Shown in pieces: positions 25,191 to 34,173 of a DNA stretch of 64,000 bases. Numbering within the stretch: position 1 is the first letter of the stretch; each line of letters begins with the position of its first letter. The notes under the pieces are model-generated. The model was not told where the DNA came from and made no database searches. It saw nothing but the letters and a program-made list of their open reading frames with translations. A program made the translations under genes and the position numbers. Source of the DNA: CBDCMJ01 sp965218875 (lineage in GTDB: Bacteria > Chloroflexota > Dehalococcoidia > Lucifugimonadales > UBA3495); NCBI GenBank assembly GCA_965218875.1, contig OZ244707.1, forward strand, positions 1,302,001 to 1,366,000, read 5' to 3'.

Positions 25191-25892
25191 ATGCCTAAAA
25201 TCGTGCCTGGTAAACCGCTGGGGAGGGCCGTCTTGAGCTTCGCCGCTGACATGGACCGGGAGTGCGGACCCATCAGACGGGCAATCCTGTCCCACCCCTT
25301 CATAACCGGGGTGGGCGACGGGACGCTGCCCGTGGAGAACTTCAAGCACTACGTAGTCCAGGACTACCTTTACCTGATCGACTACGCCAGGGTGCTGGCC
25401 CTGGCCTCGGCCCGGGCCCCGGACCTGGAAACAATGGGGTGGTTCGCCGGCCTGTTGGACGAGACGCTAAACACGGAGATGGACCTGCATCGCCGCTATT
25501 GTGTAGAGTTCGGCATCGACAGGGCGGAGTTGGAAGCGGCGACGGCGGCCCCTGCCACCGTGGCGTACACCAGCTTCTTGCTGAAGACGGCCTACCAGGG
25601 CAGCTTTGCCGAGTTGGTGGCCGCGCTCCTTCCCTGCCAGTGGGGTTATTGGGAGATCGGCGATCATCTGAGCCGGAGGGGCGAACCACGGGACGCCCCG
25701 CTCTACGGTCAGTGGATACGGATGTACTCGTCGGAGGAGTTTGCCGGCCTGGCGCGTTACCTGCGCTCCCTGGCCGACCGCCTGGCCTTGGCAGCCCCGG
25801 CGGAGGCCATGGCCGAGGCCTACCGGACCAGCCTGCGCTTCGAGCTAGGCTTCTGGGACATGGCCCAGGCCCTGGAAGGCTGGCGGGTGTAG
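25191..25892 (+). CDS. tenA: TenA family thiaminase II / aminopyrimidine aminohydrolase
   Basis: A 233-residue helical enzyme that hydrolyses thiamine breakdown products such as aminomethylpyrimidine for salvage. Family marks are HPFITGVGDGTLPVENFKHYVVQDYLYL, a helix with FAGLLDETLNTEMDLHRRYC, and catalytic Cys149 in LLPCQWGYWEIG. GGGGAG stands close before the ATG. No TPP riboswitch elements were found upstream. No other thiamine genes are nearby, so a broader amine-hydrolase role remains possible. Confidence 0.9.
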   Translation: MPKIVPGKPLGRAVLSFAADMDRECGPIRRAILSHPFITGVGDGTLPVENFKHYVVQDYLYLIDYARVLALASARAPDLETMGWFAGLLDETLNTEMDLHRRYCVEFGIDRAELEAATAAPATVAYTSFLLKTAYQGSFAELVAALLPCQWGYWEIGDHLSRRGEPRDAPLYGQWIRMYSSEEFAGLARYLRSLADRLALAAPAEAMAEAYRTSLRFELGFWDMAQALEGWRV

Positions 25893-26059
25893 GCCTTACC
25901 TCCCCGTTGCCTGCTGCTACCCCGTCAGCGGCGTGAGGCCGCTCCGTACTGGACGCATTCCCGCGGCCATGTCCGGCTCCCCATCCCGGGACCTCTGCGG
26001 AGTTGGCCCCCGCGAAGGGGTGATAGACCCGGCCCGGGGGACTAACGGGGCAACAAATT

Positions 26060-26101
26060 GCCCGCTCCCGGGGAGGCCATTGATCCCATCCAGGAGCGGG
26101 C
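26060..26101 (+). terminator. Stem-loop between convergent tenA and NHL genes
   Basis: GCCCGCTCC (26060-26068) pairs with GGAGCGGGC (26093-26101), loop 24 bases, followed by TCGTTTCC. It probably ends tenA transcription. The gap 25893-26165 shows nothing else. Confidence 0.4.
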
Positions 26102-26165
26102 TCGTTTCCAGACCGATGCACCTTGGCAGCCGAAGCGGCGGCCGCGGCGCGCCGGCGGCAGGACT

Positions 26166-27224
26166 TTAGACCAGCACCGGCTCGGTGTTCTTCTGGTAGA
26201 CCTGGAGGCGGTGCCGCGTGGTGTCGGCGATAATCACCCGGCCCTTGTCGTCCACCCTGACCGCCACCGGGGCCCAGAGCACCTTCTCGGGGGTGAAGTC
26301 GCGGACACCGTTGCGCTGCCGGATCATGTCCGGGTTGGACTGTATCTTGGCCACGCCCAACTTGGACAGGGCGGCGTCCCCGGTGAATTCGGTGATGAAC
26401 CGCCCGTCCGGGGTGAGGACTTGGACCCGGTTGTTCAACCAGTCGGCCACGTAGATGTCCCCGTCCTTGTCCACGTCGACGCCGCTGGGCCGGTTGAACT
26501 CGCCCACCGGGCACTTGACGACCCTGATGCCGCCGTGCTTCTTGGCGATGGACGCGTCGCCGCCGGTGCCCGGCCGGCCAAAGCTGGCCAGCCACTGGCC
26601 GTCCGCGGTGAAGGACTGGATCCGGTCGTTGCGCCAATCAGCGACGAAGACGTTGCCTGCCTTGTCCAGGGCAATGCCCCACGGCGTGTTCAGCTGCCCG
26701 GGGCCGTCGCCCAAGCCGCCAAACTGACCCAGGTACTTGCCGTCCAGGGTGAACTTCTGGATACGGTGGTTCCGGCTGTCCACCACGAATATCACGTCGT
26801 CCCGGATGGCCAGACCGGCCGGTCCGCTCAACTCCCCGTCTCCGGAGCCGTGGACACCCCAATGGTTGAGGTAGTCCCCGTCCTTGTTAAATACGGTTAT
26901 TCGGTGCAGGTACTCGTCGGAGACGTACACGTTGACGTCGTTGTCCAGGGCGATGGCCATGGGCCAATAGAACTGGCCGGGCTTGTCTCCGTACCCGCCG
27001 AACTCGGTTATGTACTCCTCGTTGTCGTCTTTCAGGCGGAAGACGTTGACGCGGGTGCCGTCGGACCTCGACTCGAAGGACCGGTTTACCACGTAGATCA
27101 GGTCGTCGGGGGCGAAGGCGATGTCCATTGGATTGCGGAACCCGGTCCCCTGGAACTCGGACCGTCCGGCGACGAAGCTGTAGGTGAAGGTCCTGTCATT
27201 GATGCCGAGAAAAACACTAGCCAC
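26166..27224 (-). CDS. NHL-repeat beta-propeller protein
   Basis: A 352-residue six-bladed propeller. NHL units recur: NPMDIAFAPDDLIYVVNRS, GQFYWPMAIALDNDVNVYVSDEY, GPAGLAIRDDVIFVVDSRNHRIQKF, TPWGIALDKAGNVFVADWRNDRIQSF, PSGVDVDKDGDIYVADWLNNRVQVL and VAVRVDDKGRVIIADTTRHRLQVY. Such propellers bind partners or act as lyase scaffolds. No signal peptide is seen (MASVFLGINDRTFTYSF). It is downstream of the DUF1501 and DUF1800 genes, separated from them by a strong hairpin. The role is unknown. Confidence 0.87.
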   Translation of the reverse strand: MASVFLGINDRTFTYSFVAGRSEFQGTGFRNPMDIAFAPDDLIYVVNRSFESRSDGTRVNVFRLKDDNEEYITEFGGYGDKPGQFYWPMAIALDNDVNVYVSDEYLHRITVFNKDGDYLNHWGVHGSGDGELSGPAGLAIRDDVIFVVDSRNHRIQKFTLDGKYLGQFGGLGDGPGQLNTPWGIALDKAGNVFVADWRNDRIQSFTADGQWLASFGRPGTGGDASIAKKHGGIRVVKCPVGEFNRPSGVDVDKDGDIYVADWLNNRVQVLTPDGRFITEFTGDAALSKLGVAKIQSNPDMIRQRNGVRDFTPEKVLWAPVAVRVDDKGRVIIADTTRHRLQVYQKNTEPVLV

Positions 27225-27312
27225 GAATTACCTCCTAACGCCGATGGGTTGGATGGCGGCGGCTCCCGCTTTAGGGCCCCCGCGGTGGTGCGGTACGCGG
27301 ACCGGCCAGGTT

Positions 27313-27349
27313 GGCCGGGCGGGGCCGCATGAGCAGGCCCCGCCCGGCC
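27313..27349 (-). terminator. Perfect 14-bp GC hairpin after DUF1501 gene
   Basis: Arms 27313-27326 and 27336-27349 are fully complementary (GGCCGGGCGGGGCC) with a nine-base loop, placed 15 bases after the DUF1501 stop on the minus strand. A T-run follows only on the plus strand (TTTGCG). It probably stops or attenuates transcription before the NHL gene. Confidence 0.6.
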
Positions 27350-27363
27350 TTTGCGTTCCCAGC

Positions 27364-28500
27364 CTACAGGAAACCGACGGTTTCGTAGCTGCCGCCGACT
27401 ATGGGCTTGGCGTCCACACCCATCCACTTCTCCAATACCGTGGTGTAGGTGGAGCGGAAGTCGAGGCTGTGCTGAAGGTTTCCGCCCTCTTCCAGCTTCT
27501 CGGGCTCCAGGGACGGGTACTCGCCGTAGATGCCGCCCTTCACCTGTTCGCCGATGACGAAGGAGATGCCCCCGGTCCCGTGGTCGGTCCCGGAGCCGTT
27601 GTCTATGGCCCGGCGTCCGAACTCCGAGTAGAGCAGCATTATGACGTTGTCGGCTTTGTCCAGTTGCCGCATGTCCTGCATGTAGGCGTCCACGTTGACC
27701 GCCACGTTGTTCAGCAGGTTGGACTGCCCCACCGCCTGGTTGGCGTGGGTGTCGAAGATGTTGTACGGGGCGGTGGTGAACATCACCCGGGTGCCGAATT
27801 CGGCGTTGTGGATCTGGACCATGTCCCGGAGGTAGCCGCCGATGTTGCCCGTCAGGTATTCCACCTCGGAGTGGTACTGGTCGGGAGCGGTGCCCAGGAT
27901 GTCCGCGCCCTTCATCGCCTCTATGCCGGTGCGGCGGATGAAGTCGCTGACCGCGCCGGAACCCAGGACCGGGGCGTACAGCCGGCCGAACAGGTCCAGG
28001 GCCTCGTCGCGCTCCTCCTCCCGCTCTATCTCCGTCATAAGGCCGTAGCTGTCCAGGTTACCCACCGAGGCCACGGGCACGCCTTCCAGCGCCATGGCCC
28101 GGGGCATGCCGCGACCGAAGTTGACGCCGGTGAGCACGTTTTCGGCCTTGGGATCTATGGTCTTGATGAGCCGGCCCAGCCAGCCCTCGACGCTCAGGGT
28201 CTCCGGCTCGCAGGTGGCCCAAATGTCCATGGAGCGGAAGTGGGAGAGGCTGCCGTTGGGGTAGCCCGTGCCCAGGATGATGGCCAGCTTCCCCTCATCC
28301 CAGTACTTCTTGAGGGGCGCCATGGCCGGATGGAAGCCCAACTCGTCGGTGAAGTGGATGATCTGGTCTTCGGGGATTCCCAGCGAGGGGCGATAGTCCC
28401 GATAGCGGGAATTGTTGTAGGGGATAACGGTGTTCAACCCGTCGTTGCCGCCGGACAGGGAAACCACTGCCAGCACCGGGTCTTTCTTGGTAGATACCAT
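27364..28500 (-). CDS. DUF1501 domain protein
   Basis: A 378-residue protein of the DUF1501 family, related to the alkaline-phosphatase/sulfatase superfamily. Typical marks are VLAVVSLSGGNDGLNTVIPYNN, RPSLGIPEDQIIHFTDELGFHPAMAPLKKYW, GYPNGSLSHFRSMDIWATCEP and YSEFGRRAIDNGSGTDHGTGG. Many family members start with a twin-arginine signal; this one starts MVSTKKDPVLAVVSL with none, so it may be cytoplasmic. It lies 55 bases after a DUF1800 gene, its usual partner. The function of the pair is unknown. Confidence 0.9.
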   Translation of the reverse strand: MVSTKKDPVLAVVSLSGGNDGLNTVIPYNNSRYRDYRPSLGIPEDQIIHFTDELGFHPAMAPLKKYWDEGKLAIILGTGYPNGSLSHFRSMDIWATCEPETLSVEGWLGRLIKTIDPKAENVLTGVNFGRGMPRAMALEGVPVASVGNLDSYGLMTEIEREEERDEALDLFGRLYAPVLGSGAVSDFIRRTGIEAMKGADILGTAPDQYHSEVEYLTGNIGGYLRDMVQIHNAEFGTRVMFTTAPYNIFDTHANQAVGQSNLLNNVAVNVDAYMQDMRQLDKADNVIMLLYSEFGRRAIDNGSGTDHGTGGISFVIGEQVKGGIYGEYPSLEPEKLEEGGNLQHSLDFRSTYTTVLEKWMGVDAKPIVGGSYETVGFL

Positions 28501-28555
28501 GGTCTTTCCTCCGTGACTATGCTTTTATTCTTTGGACTGGACTAGTTGCGCCGGA

Positions 28556-29980
28556 CTAGACGAACTGGAACTCGGAAGTCGTGGCGATCATCTGGAGCAT
28601 TTCGGCAGCCCGGCGGCTGAAGTCCGCTCGCTCCGACTCGCTCCCGTGGCTCAGGGGGCCGCCCTGGGAGGCGTGGCCGATCAACTCCTGACGGGTCTCA
28701 TCGGCGACGGTCATTGGGCCTAGCAAGTCCAGGCAGCCGTCCACCAGCTGGTCCGCCGTCAGGGTCTCTCCCTGGGACATGAGCCGCCCGATGATGGACT
28801 GCACGCCCGGGAGTTGGGTGTTGCCCAGCAGGCCCGAGGCGAAGTTGATGCGGTCGATCAAGCTGCCGCTGTTGATCCACTCCGCTCCCGTGTGCCAGCC
28901 TTCCACCGTGGGGGGGTTCAGCAGGTCCAAGCCCATGTACTTGGGTTCCATGGCCACGAAGAACAGTCCCGGTTTGGGCTCGGTGTGGTCCTGGACCATG
29001 CGCATGGTGCCGATGACCACGTCGGCCGGGCTCTTCACCTTGGCGTAGCGAGAGGCCTCGGACTTGAAGAAGTCCGAGGTGAACAGCGCCCGCAGCATGG
29101 CGTTGATCTCGTAACCGGAGTCGAAGTAAGCCTTCTCCAGGGTTCGGATCGCGTCCATGTCCTTGGGATCCTGGAGCCGCCAGGAAGGCACCGGCACCTC
29201 GTCGGCCACGAAGAAGTCATACAGCTTCCTGGATACGAAGCGGGCCGTGGCCGGCTGCTTGCAGATGATATCGACGATATCATCACCGTTCCAGCGCCCG
29301 GTCTCTCCCAGGAAGGTCTTCTCGCCGTCGTCATGGTCCGCGGGATCGTAGCGGAACTCGAAGGGAGTCCGGCCGTAGGGAAACACGGGGACGGTGGGAG
29401 CCAGGTTCCAGCCGGTGAAGGCCCGGGCGCAGGCTTTCACGTCGTCCTCGCTGTAGTTGTAGTCCCCATCCATGCCCACGCCCATGGAGAACAACTCCAA
29501 CAACTCGCGCCCGTAGTTCTCGTTCACCGCCACCTTGTGGCTTTCGATATTGTCCAGGTAGTAGAGCATGGCTGGGTCGGTGGAGAGCCACAGCAGTATG
29601 TCCTTCAGGTTGCCCATGCCCATTTCCCGGAAGGTGGCGTACTGCATGTGGGTGGTCCGGGCGTTGTCCACCTTGTTGTCGCCGGCGCAGAGAATCATGT
29701 GCCAGAAGAGGGCCATCTTCTCTTTTAGCTGGTGCTTTTCGTTGATCATCCGGTAGACGATCTCGGTCTGTGGGGTCTCTATGGCCGCCTCGTCGAAGTA
29801 CGAGGGGTAGGACCGGAACATCATGTCCTCTTCTATGCCGGGGGCGTCTCCAGGGTTGAGCAGTTCCTCAACCACGCTGTCGTACCCCTGGGCCGCCCTG
29901 GCCTCGATCTCGTCGCGGCTGGCGCCGAAGCCGGCGCGGCGCAACAGATGAGCCATTAGTTCGATGTCTTTGTCAGCCAT
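28556..29980 (-). CDS. DUF1800 domain protein
   Basis: A 474-residue, mostly helical protein of the DUF1800 family. LLRRAGFGASRDEIEA at the start, KMALFWHMILCAGDNKVDN, NYGRELLELFSMGVGMDGDYNYSEDDVKACARAFTGW and FLGETGRWNGDDIVDIICKQPATARFVSRKLY are diagnostic. Its conserved partner DUF1501 follows. No export signal is seen (MADKDIELMAHLL). AGGAGG precedes the ATG. A TTGACA/TATTAA promoter lies about 160 bases upstream, and the leader contains the hairpin TCGGGCCCG-CGA-CGGGCCCGA at 30057-30077. Confidence 0.9.
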   Translation of the reverse strand: MADKDIELMAHLLRRAGFGASRDEIEARAAQGYDSVVEELLNPGDAPGIEEDMMFRSYPSYFDEAAIETPQTEIVYRMINEKHQLKEKMALFWHMILCAGDNKVDNARTTHMQYATFREMGMGNLKDILLWLSTDPAMLYYLDNIESHKVAVNENYGRELLELFSMGVGMDGDYNYSEDDVKACARAFTGWNLAPTVPVFPYGRTPFEFRYDPADHDDGEKTFLGETGRWNGDDIVDIICKQPATARFVSRKLYDFFVADEVPVPSWRLQDPKDMDAIRTLEKAYFDSGYEINAMLRALFTSDFFKSEASRYAKVKSPADVVIGTMRMVQDHTEPKPGLFFVAMEPKYMGLDLLNPPTVEGWHTGAEWINSGSLIDRINFASGLLGNTQLPGVQSIIGRLMSQGETLTADQLVDGCLDLLGPMTVADETRQELIGHASQGGPLSHGSESERADFSRRAAEMLQMIATTSEFQFV

Positions 29981-30141
29981 TTATTCCTCCTAGCGTCGTT
30001 ATAGTTGTCGTCATTGCTATCGCCTCCGGCGCAACATCGCCCTCGGCTATCGTTGGTCGGGCCCGCGACGGGCCCGAGACCCGGTTAGGACATCCGGTGG
30101 GTAAATGCCCGGCGGCTACGGATATGCCGCCTCAGGAATAT

Positions 30142-30169
30142 TTAATATCTTTGGAGAGGGTCGTGTCAA
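30142..30169 (-). promoter_or_regulatory. Putative promoter of DUF1800-DUF1501 genes in an AT-rich island
   Basis: On the minus strand TTGACA (30169-30164) and TATTAA (30147-30142), 16-base spacer. The surrounding 30120-30250 is the most AT-rich stretch of this part of the window and includes the dyad AATGCA...TGCATT near 30177-30207. The rest of the gap 29981-30494 shows no gene. Confidence 0.5.
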
Positions 30170-30494
30170 TGATACAAATGCAATAATCATAATTGGTTAA
30201 TATGCATTATCTTCTTGCCGACATCGGGGCTCCCGTGATTTTCTTGATTATATTTGGAGGACCGGCCGATTGGGGACGAGCACCGCCAGGCGAACGCGGC
30301 AATTCCCAGGGCCGTAATTCAAACCGAGGCTTGAGGCCCCCGGGCGGCCTCCTGTGCCGGCGCGGGAAACGGCTTGCCTCGCCCGCGCCGCCCTGCGCCG
30401 GCGCCCTCCATCCTGGGAACCTCATAGGGGAACGTGATAGGATTTACGCTGAAACGACCGGCATTGAGTGCAGGGCGTGACGCGACCGCCGGAG

Positions 30495-31280
30495 ATGGCC
30501 ATGGAGCGAAAATTCTTGGGCTTTCACCTGGAGCCGGCCACGGCATTGCCCGGCGGGAATTGGAGAGACGGCGGCCTTCCGGGGATAGCCTGCGCCGCGG
30601 TCTGCGCCGGCGACACCGGCAGAATAACCACGTGGTATGGCGAGACGCCCGGGGGCGTCCCGGCCGGGCAAATGAGCCGGGATGAAGTCCGGGCATTGGT
30701 GGCGGACCTGTCCACCATGACGGGCGGCGAGGGTTACACCCTGGTCACCTGGAACGGGTTGAGGCTGGACCTGCCGGTCCTGTCCGAGGAGTCGGGGCTG
30801 CCGACGGAGTGCCGGGACCTGGCCCGCAGCCACGTGGACATGATGTTTCACCTGGTCTGCCAACGGGGTTACTGCCCGGACCTGAACGTAGCCGCCCTGG
30901 GAATGGGGCTGCCGGGGCGCGCCGGCGGGGCCATAGGCCTGCTGCAGCGCTCCGCCATGATCGGGTTGGGGTCCGCCGGCAAAATGGCGGACGTGGATGT
31001 GGAGGGGGATGAAATTCCCGGGCTGTGGCGTCAGGGTTACCAGCAGCACGTCCTGGACTACCTGGCCCAGGACGTCAGGACCATCGTCGACCTGGCCGTT
31101 GCCTGCCAGGAGCGGGGCGCGTTGAAGTGGATATCCAACAACTTCGACGAGTTGGAAATCCCCCTGCCCGACGGCTGGCTCGTCCCCGACGAGGCCATGA
31201 GGCTGCCGGAACCAAGCGCGCCCCCGGAAGCGGACGCCCGGGCTTCCCGCCGGGACTTCATGGGTTGGCTGGCGGGATAG
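30495..31280 (+). CDS. DEDD-type 3'-5' exonuclease-like protein
   Basis: About 261 residues. The pattern TWNGLRLDLPVLSEES resembles the Exo II motif of RNase H-like exonucleases. HVDMMFHLVCQRGYCPDLNVAALGMGL fits the region between motifs, and YLAQDVRTIVDLAVAC fits the Tyr-x3-Asp Exo III motif of the DEDDy group. A clear Exo I D-x-E is not obvious (GFHLEP may stand there), so activity is uncertain. The start is ATG 30495 or 30501, each near GGAG. It is the first gene of a plus-strand run with a TPR protein and a quinone reductase. Confidence 0.6.
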   Translation: MAMERKFLGFHLEPATALPGGNWRDGGLPGIACAAVCAGDTGRITTWYGETPGGVPAGQMSRDEVRALVADLSTMTGGEGYTLVTWNGLRLDLPVLSEESGLPTECRDLARSHVDMMFHLVCQRGYCPDLNVAALGMGLPGRAGGAIGLLQRSAMIGLGSAGKMADVDVEGDEIPGLWRQGYQQHVLDYLAQDVRTIVDLAVACQERGALKWISNNFDELEIPLPDGWLVPDEAMRLPEPSAPPEADARASRRDFMGWLAG

Positions 31281-31354
31281 CGGAGTCGGGCCACCAAGAG
31301 GCCTGGACGGCCGATGCCGGGCCTTACCCGGCGCGGCCCGCGGGAAGTGCTTAC

Positions 31355-31705
31355 TTGAACCTGAGACACCGGGAAGAACCCGCCGACGCCGCCGGTTTTC
31401 ACGCTCGCGGCAACAGGTATAGCCGCAATGGCGCCTACGACCGCGCCATCCAGGACTACAACCGGGCTATCGAGTTGGACGGCGCCTTTGCCGAGGCCTA
31501 CTACGACCGCGGGTATTCTTTCTACGAGGTGGGCCGCTACGACGAGGCCATCGCCGACTTGACCCGGGCGATAGAGCTAAACCCGGAGGCGGACCATTAC
31601 TATGGGCAGCGGTCCCTGGTGTACCTGTTTGCCGACCAGGTGGACCTGGCCGAACGGGACCAAGCGGTGGCGGACCGGCTTAGAAACGGGCACCTGGAGG
31701 AATAG
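31355..31705 (+). CDS. Small TPR-repeat protein
   Basis: A 116-residue protein with two good tetratricopeptide units, ARGNRYSRNGAYDRAIQDYNRAIELD and YDRGYSFYEVGRYDEAIADLTRAIELN, plus a third partial one ending RDQAVADRLRNGHLEE. TPR units mediate protein contacts. TTG at 31355 is the best start because no ATG precedes the repeats in frame; GGGAAG lies upstream. It sits between the exonuclease-like gene and the quinone reductase, all on the plus strand. Confidence 0.72.
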   Translation: MNLRHREEPADAAGFHARGNRYSRNGAYDRAIQDYNRAIELDGAFAEAYYDRGYSFYEVGRYDEAIADLTRAIELNPEADHYYGQRSLVYLFADQVDLAERDQAVADRLRNGHLEE

Positions 31706-31730
31706 AGGACGTGATTAGGAGGGAGCAACT

Positions 31731-32702
31731 ATGAAGGCCATACGGATCCATGAGTTTGGCGGCCCGGAGGTCCTGAAGTACGAGGAGTGTCCCGAGCCGG
31801 AACCCCAGAGGGGGCAGGCGCTGATAAGCCTTCAGGCCCTGGGGGTGAACTTCGCCGACGTCTATGCCCGCCGGGGCGGGGCCATGCCGGCGCCGGACCT
31901 CCCCGCCACCCCTGGTTTCGAGGCGGCCGGGGTGGTAACGGCGCTGGGCGACGATGCCGGCGACGCCGTGAGGGTGGGGGATACCGTGGCTTACTGGGGC
32001 GTGAGGGGCTCCTACGCCGAGCAGGTGGCCATCCCCACCGACGTTCTGGTGAAGGTGCCGGCGGCGCTGGACGCCAAGACGGCCGCCGCGGTGTACCTCC
32101 AGGGCATGACCGCCCACTACCTGGCCCTCAGCACCTACCCGCTGAAGCCGGGGGACTCCGCCTTGGTCCACGCCGGCGCCGGCGGGACCGGCCTGATGCT
32201 GATCCAGATCGCCAAGCGGGCGGGCGCTTTCGTGTTCGCCACCGTTTCCACCGACGAGAAGGCGGCGCTGGCCCGGGAGGCGGGGGCGGACCACGTCATC
32301 GTGTACACCCGGGAGGACTTCGAGGAAGAGGTGAAAAAGGCCACGGGAGGCCGGGGCTGCAACGCCGTATACGACGCGGTGGGCCAGACCACCTTCGAGA
32401 AGAGCGTCAGGTGCCTGGCGCGCCGCGGATGCCTGGCGCTGTACGGCCAGTCCAGCGGGCCGGTGGACCCGGTATCGCCCGGCAGCTTGCCCTTGTCCTC
32501 TTTCCTCACCCGTCCCAGCCTGGTGGACCACACCGACAACCGGGAGGAGCTGGAGTGGCGGGCGGGCGATGTGTTCGATTGGGTCGCCTCCGGCGAGTTG
32601 AAGGTGCGGATCGGCGGGGAGTTCCCCCTGGCCGAGGCCTCAGAGGCCCACCGTCAACTGGAGGGCCGTTTCTCCACCGGCAAGCTGCTGCTTATTCCGT
32701 AA
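31731..32702 (+). CDS. NADPH:quinone reductase-like MDR oxidoreductase
   Basis: A 323-residue zinc-free medium-chain reductase. MKAIRIHEFGGPEVLKYEE, PATPGFEAAGVVTALG, then VYLQGMTAHYLALSTYPLKPGDSALVHAGAGGTGLMLIQIAKRAG and ATVSTDEKAALAREAGADHVI place it with quinone oxidoreductase (QOR/zeta-crystallin). It catalyses NADPH-dependent reduction of quinones or activated alkenes. The nucleotide site is the AGAGGTG stretch. AGGAGG lies upstream of the ATG with good spacing. The cofactor and substrate are not decided by sequence. Confidence 0.92.
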   Translation: MKAIRIHEFGGPEVLKYEECPEPEPQRGQALISLQALGVNFADVYARRGGAMPAPDLPATPGFEAAGVVTALGDDAGDAVRVGDTVAYWGVRGSYAEQVAIPTDVLVKVPAALDAKTAAAVYLQGMTAHYLALSTYPLKPGDSALVHAGAGGTGLMLIQIAKRAGAFVFATVSTDEKAALAREAGADHVIVYTREDFEEEVKKATGGRGCNAVYDAVGQTTFEKSVRCLARRGCLALYGQSSGPVDPVSPGSLPLSSFLTRPSLVDHTDNREELEWRAGDVFDWVASGELKVRIGGEFPLAEASEAHRQLEGRFSTGKLLLIP

Positions 32703-32873
32703 GCCGTAGTGGGTGAGCCCGCCGCGATGCGGCCGTTGGGCGCAGGGCTGGCTTGCCGGGAACAAAACCCGCCTGCCCTTGCCCCGGCGGCGCGGGCCAC
32801 TTGGACTTGGGCCGTTGCGCCCTGGGGGGCGGGGCCGGTATTTCCGCAGGCCGGCGCCGGGCCGGCGCCCCGC

Positions 32874-33977
32874 CTAGTCGGGAATCGCCTCGAGGCTGGG
32901 CACCTCCACCGCGATGGTGTGGATAGCGTTGTTGCCATACCCTCGAAAGTTCCAGGGTATGCGGTCCGGCTGGGTATGGCCGCCCGAGTCCGTGGCCCGG
33001 GCCATGATGATGAAGTGGCCGGGCTGGGACGCCTGCCACTCCAGCGTCCACTGCCGCCAAGAGTTGGGGTCCGGCTCTCCCAGCAGCGTGGCATCCCACC
33101 AATGCTGGCCGCCGTCGGTGCTCACCTCCACCCTGGTGACCTCTCCCTGACCCGACCAGGCAAACCCGGTGACGGTCCAGGTCCCCGGTTGGATGACCTG
33201 GCCGTGCCGGGGGCTGTTGATCAGGGACTTGACCTTCAGCGTGGTCACCGGCTCTCTTTTCAGCGAGGCCTCGGGTCCCTCGTTGATCATGACGTAGCGC
33301 CGTTGTTGGAAAAACCCGTCGAGGGGTTGGTCCACCAGGCTGACGTGGGTCAACCACTTTACCGAGGCCATGGCGTACCACCCGGGGACCACCATGCGGA
33401 CCGGGAACCCGTGCTCGAGGGGCAAAGGCTCACCGTTCATCCGGTAAGCCAGCAGGGTGTCGGGATGCAGCGCTTTCGCCAGGGGCAGGCTGCGCCGGAA
33501 GTTCAAGTCGAAAGCAACCCCGTCTTCCTCTTCCTGGCCCCGGTCGGCGCCCCCAAAGACCACCACCGAGGCTGACTCCTTTGGCGCCGCCTGCGCCAAC
33601 ACCTCCCCCAGGGCTACTCCCGTCCAGCGGCCAGTGCTCACCGCGCCGTGCCGAAAGGCCAGGCCCTCCGCGGGCGGCGTTACGTAGGAGCGGCTGTTCC
33701 CGGCGCATTCCATGGTGACCGTCAATTCCCTGGTCGGCAGGTCCATGAGGTCTTGGAAGCTCAGGGTAAGGGGGCTGTGCACCTCCCCGTCCACGGTGAG
33801 CTGCCAGTCGTCCCGGTCTATCTCTGGCACTTGGGAGAAGTGATTGCGCACATAGAACCGCTCGGCGGGGGTGATCAGGGTGTCGAGGGAGGACAGGGAC
33901 GCCTCTCGGCACCAGGGGTCTTCGGACACAGCGATCAGGGTGGACGGCTGGCCGTCCGGCAGCGCGGGGGAAGTCAT
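32874..33977 (-). CDS. Sulfite-oxidase-family molybdopterin enzyme
   Basis: A 367-residue molybdenum-cofactor oxidoreductase. Cys91 in LTVTMECAGNSRSYV is the expected Mo ligand; EHGFPVRMVVPGWYAMASVKWLTHV is the sulfite-oxidase core, and the C-terminal part (TVTGFAWSGQGEVTRVEVSTDGGQHWWDATL) is the Mo-co dimerisation domain. No twin-arginine leader is seen, so it is probably cytoplasmic, unlike many SorA/YedY-type enzymes. No heme domain is present. The substrate could be sulfite or another oxyanion. Confidence 0.9.
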   Translation of the reverse strand: MTSPALPDGQPSTLIAVSEDPWCREASLSSLDTLITPAERFYVRNHFSQVPEIDRDDWQLTVDGEVHSPLTLSFQDLMDLPTRELTVTMECAGNSRSYVTPPAEGLAFRHGAVSTGRWTGVALGEVLAQAAPKESASVVVFGGADRGQEEEDGVAFDLNFRRSLPLAKALHPDTLLAYRMNGEPLPLEHGFPVRMVVPGWYAMASVKWLTHVSLVDQPLDGFFQQRRYVMINEGPEASLKREPVTTLKVKSLINSPRHGQVIQPGTWTVTGFAWSGQGEVTRVEVSTDGGQHWWDATLLGEPDPNSWRQWTLEWQASQPGHFIIMARATDSGGHTQPDRIPWNFRGYGNNAIHTIAVEVPSLEAIPD

Positions 33978-34173
33978 ATTCTCTCCTCGGAAGTGTCATT
34001 GATTCCCTGGGACGCCGCCGCCCGGTCAGGCGTCAACACCCAGGAGCCGGCATGAAGTATACTTGATTACATACTCCGGCCTAATGGAGCGGACTGGCGA
34101 GCGGATTTTCCGGGAGGCGTCTTCTCGCCAAGGTGTGCTTAGTCGGGCCGAGGCCGGCGACAGGAGGACGGGC

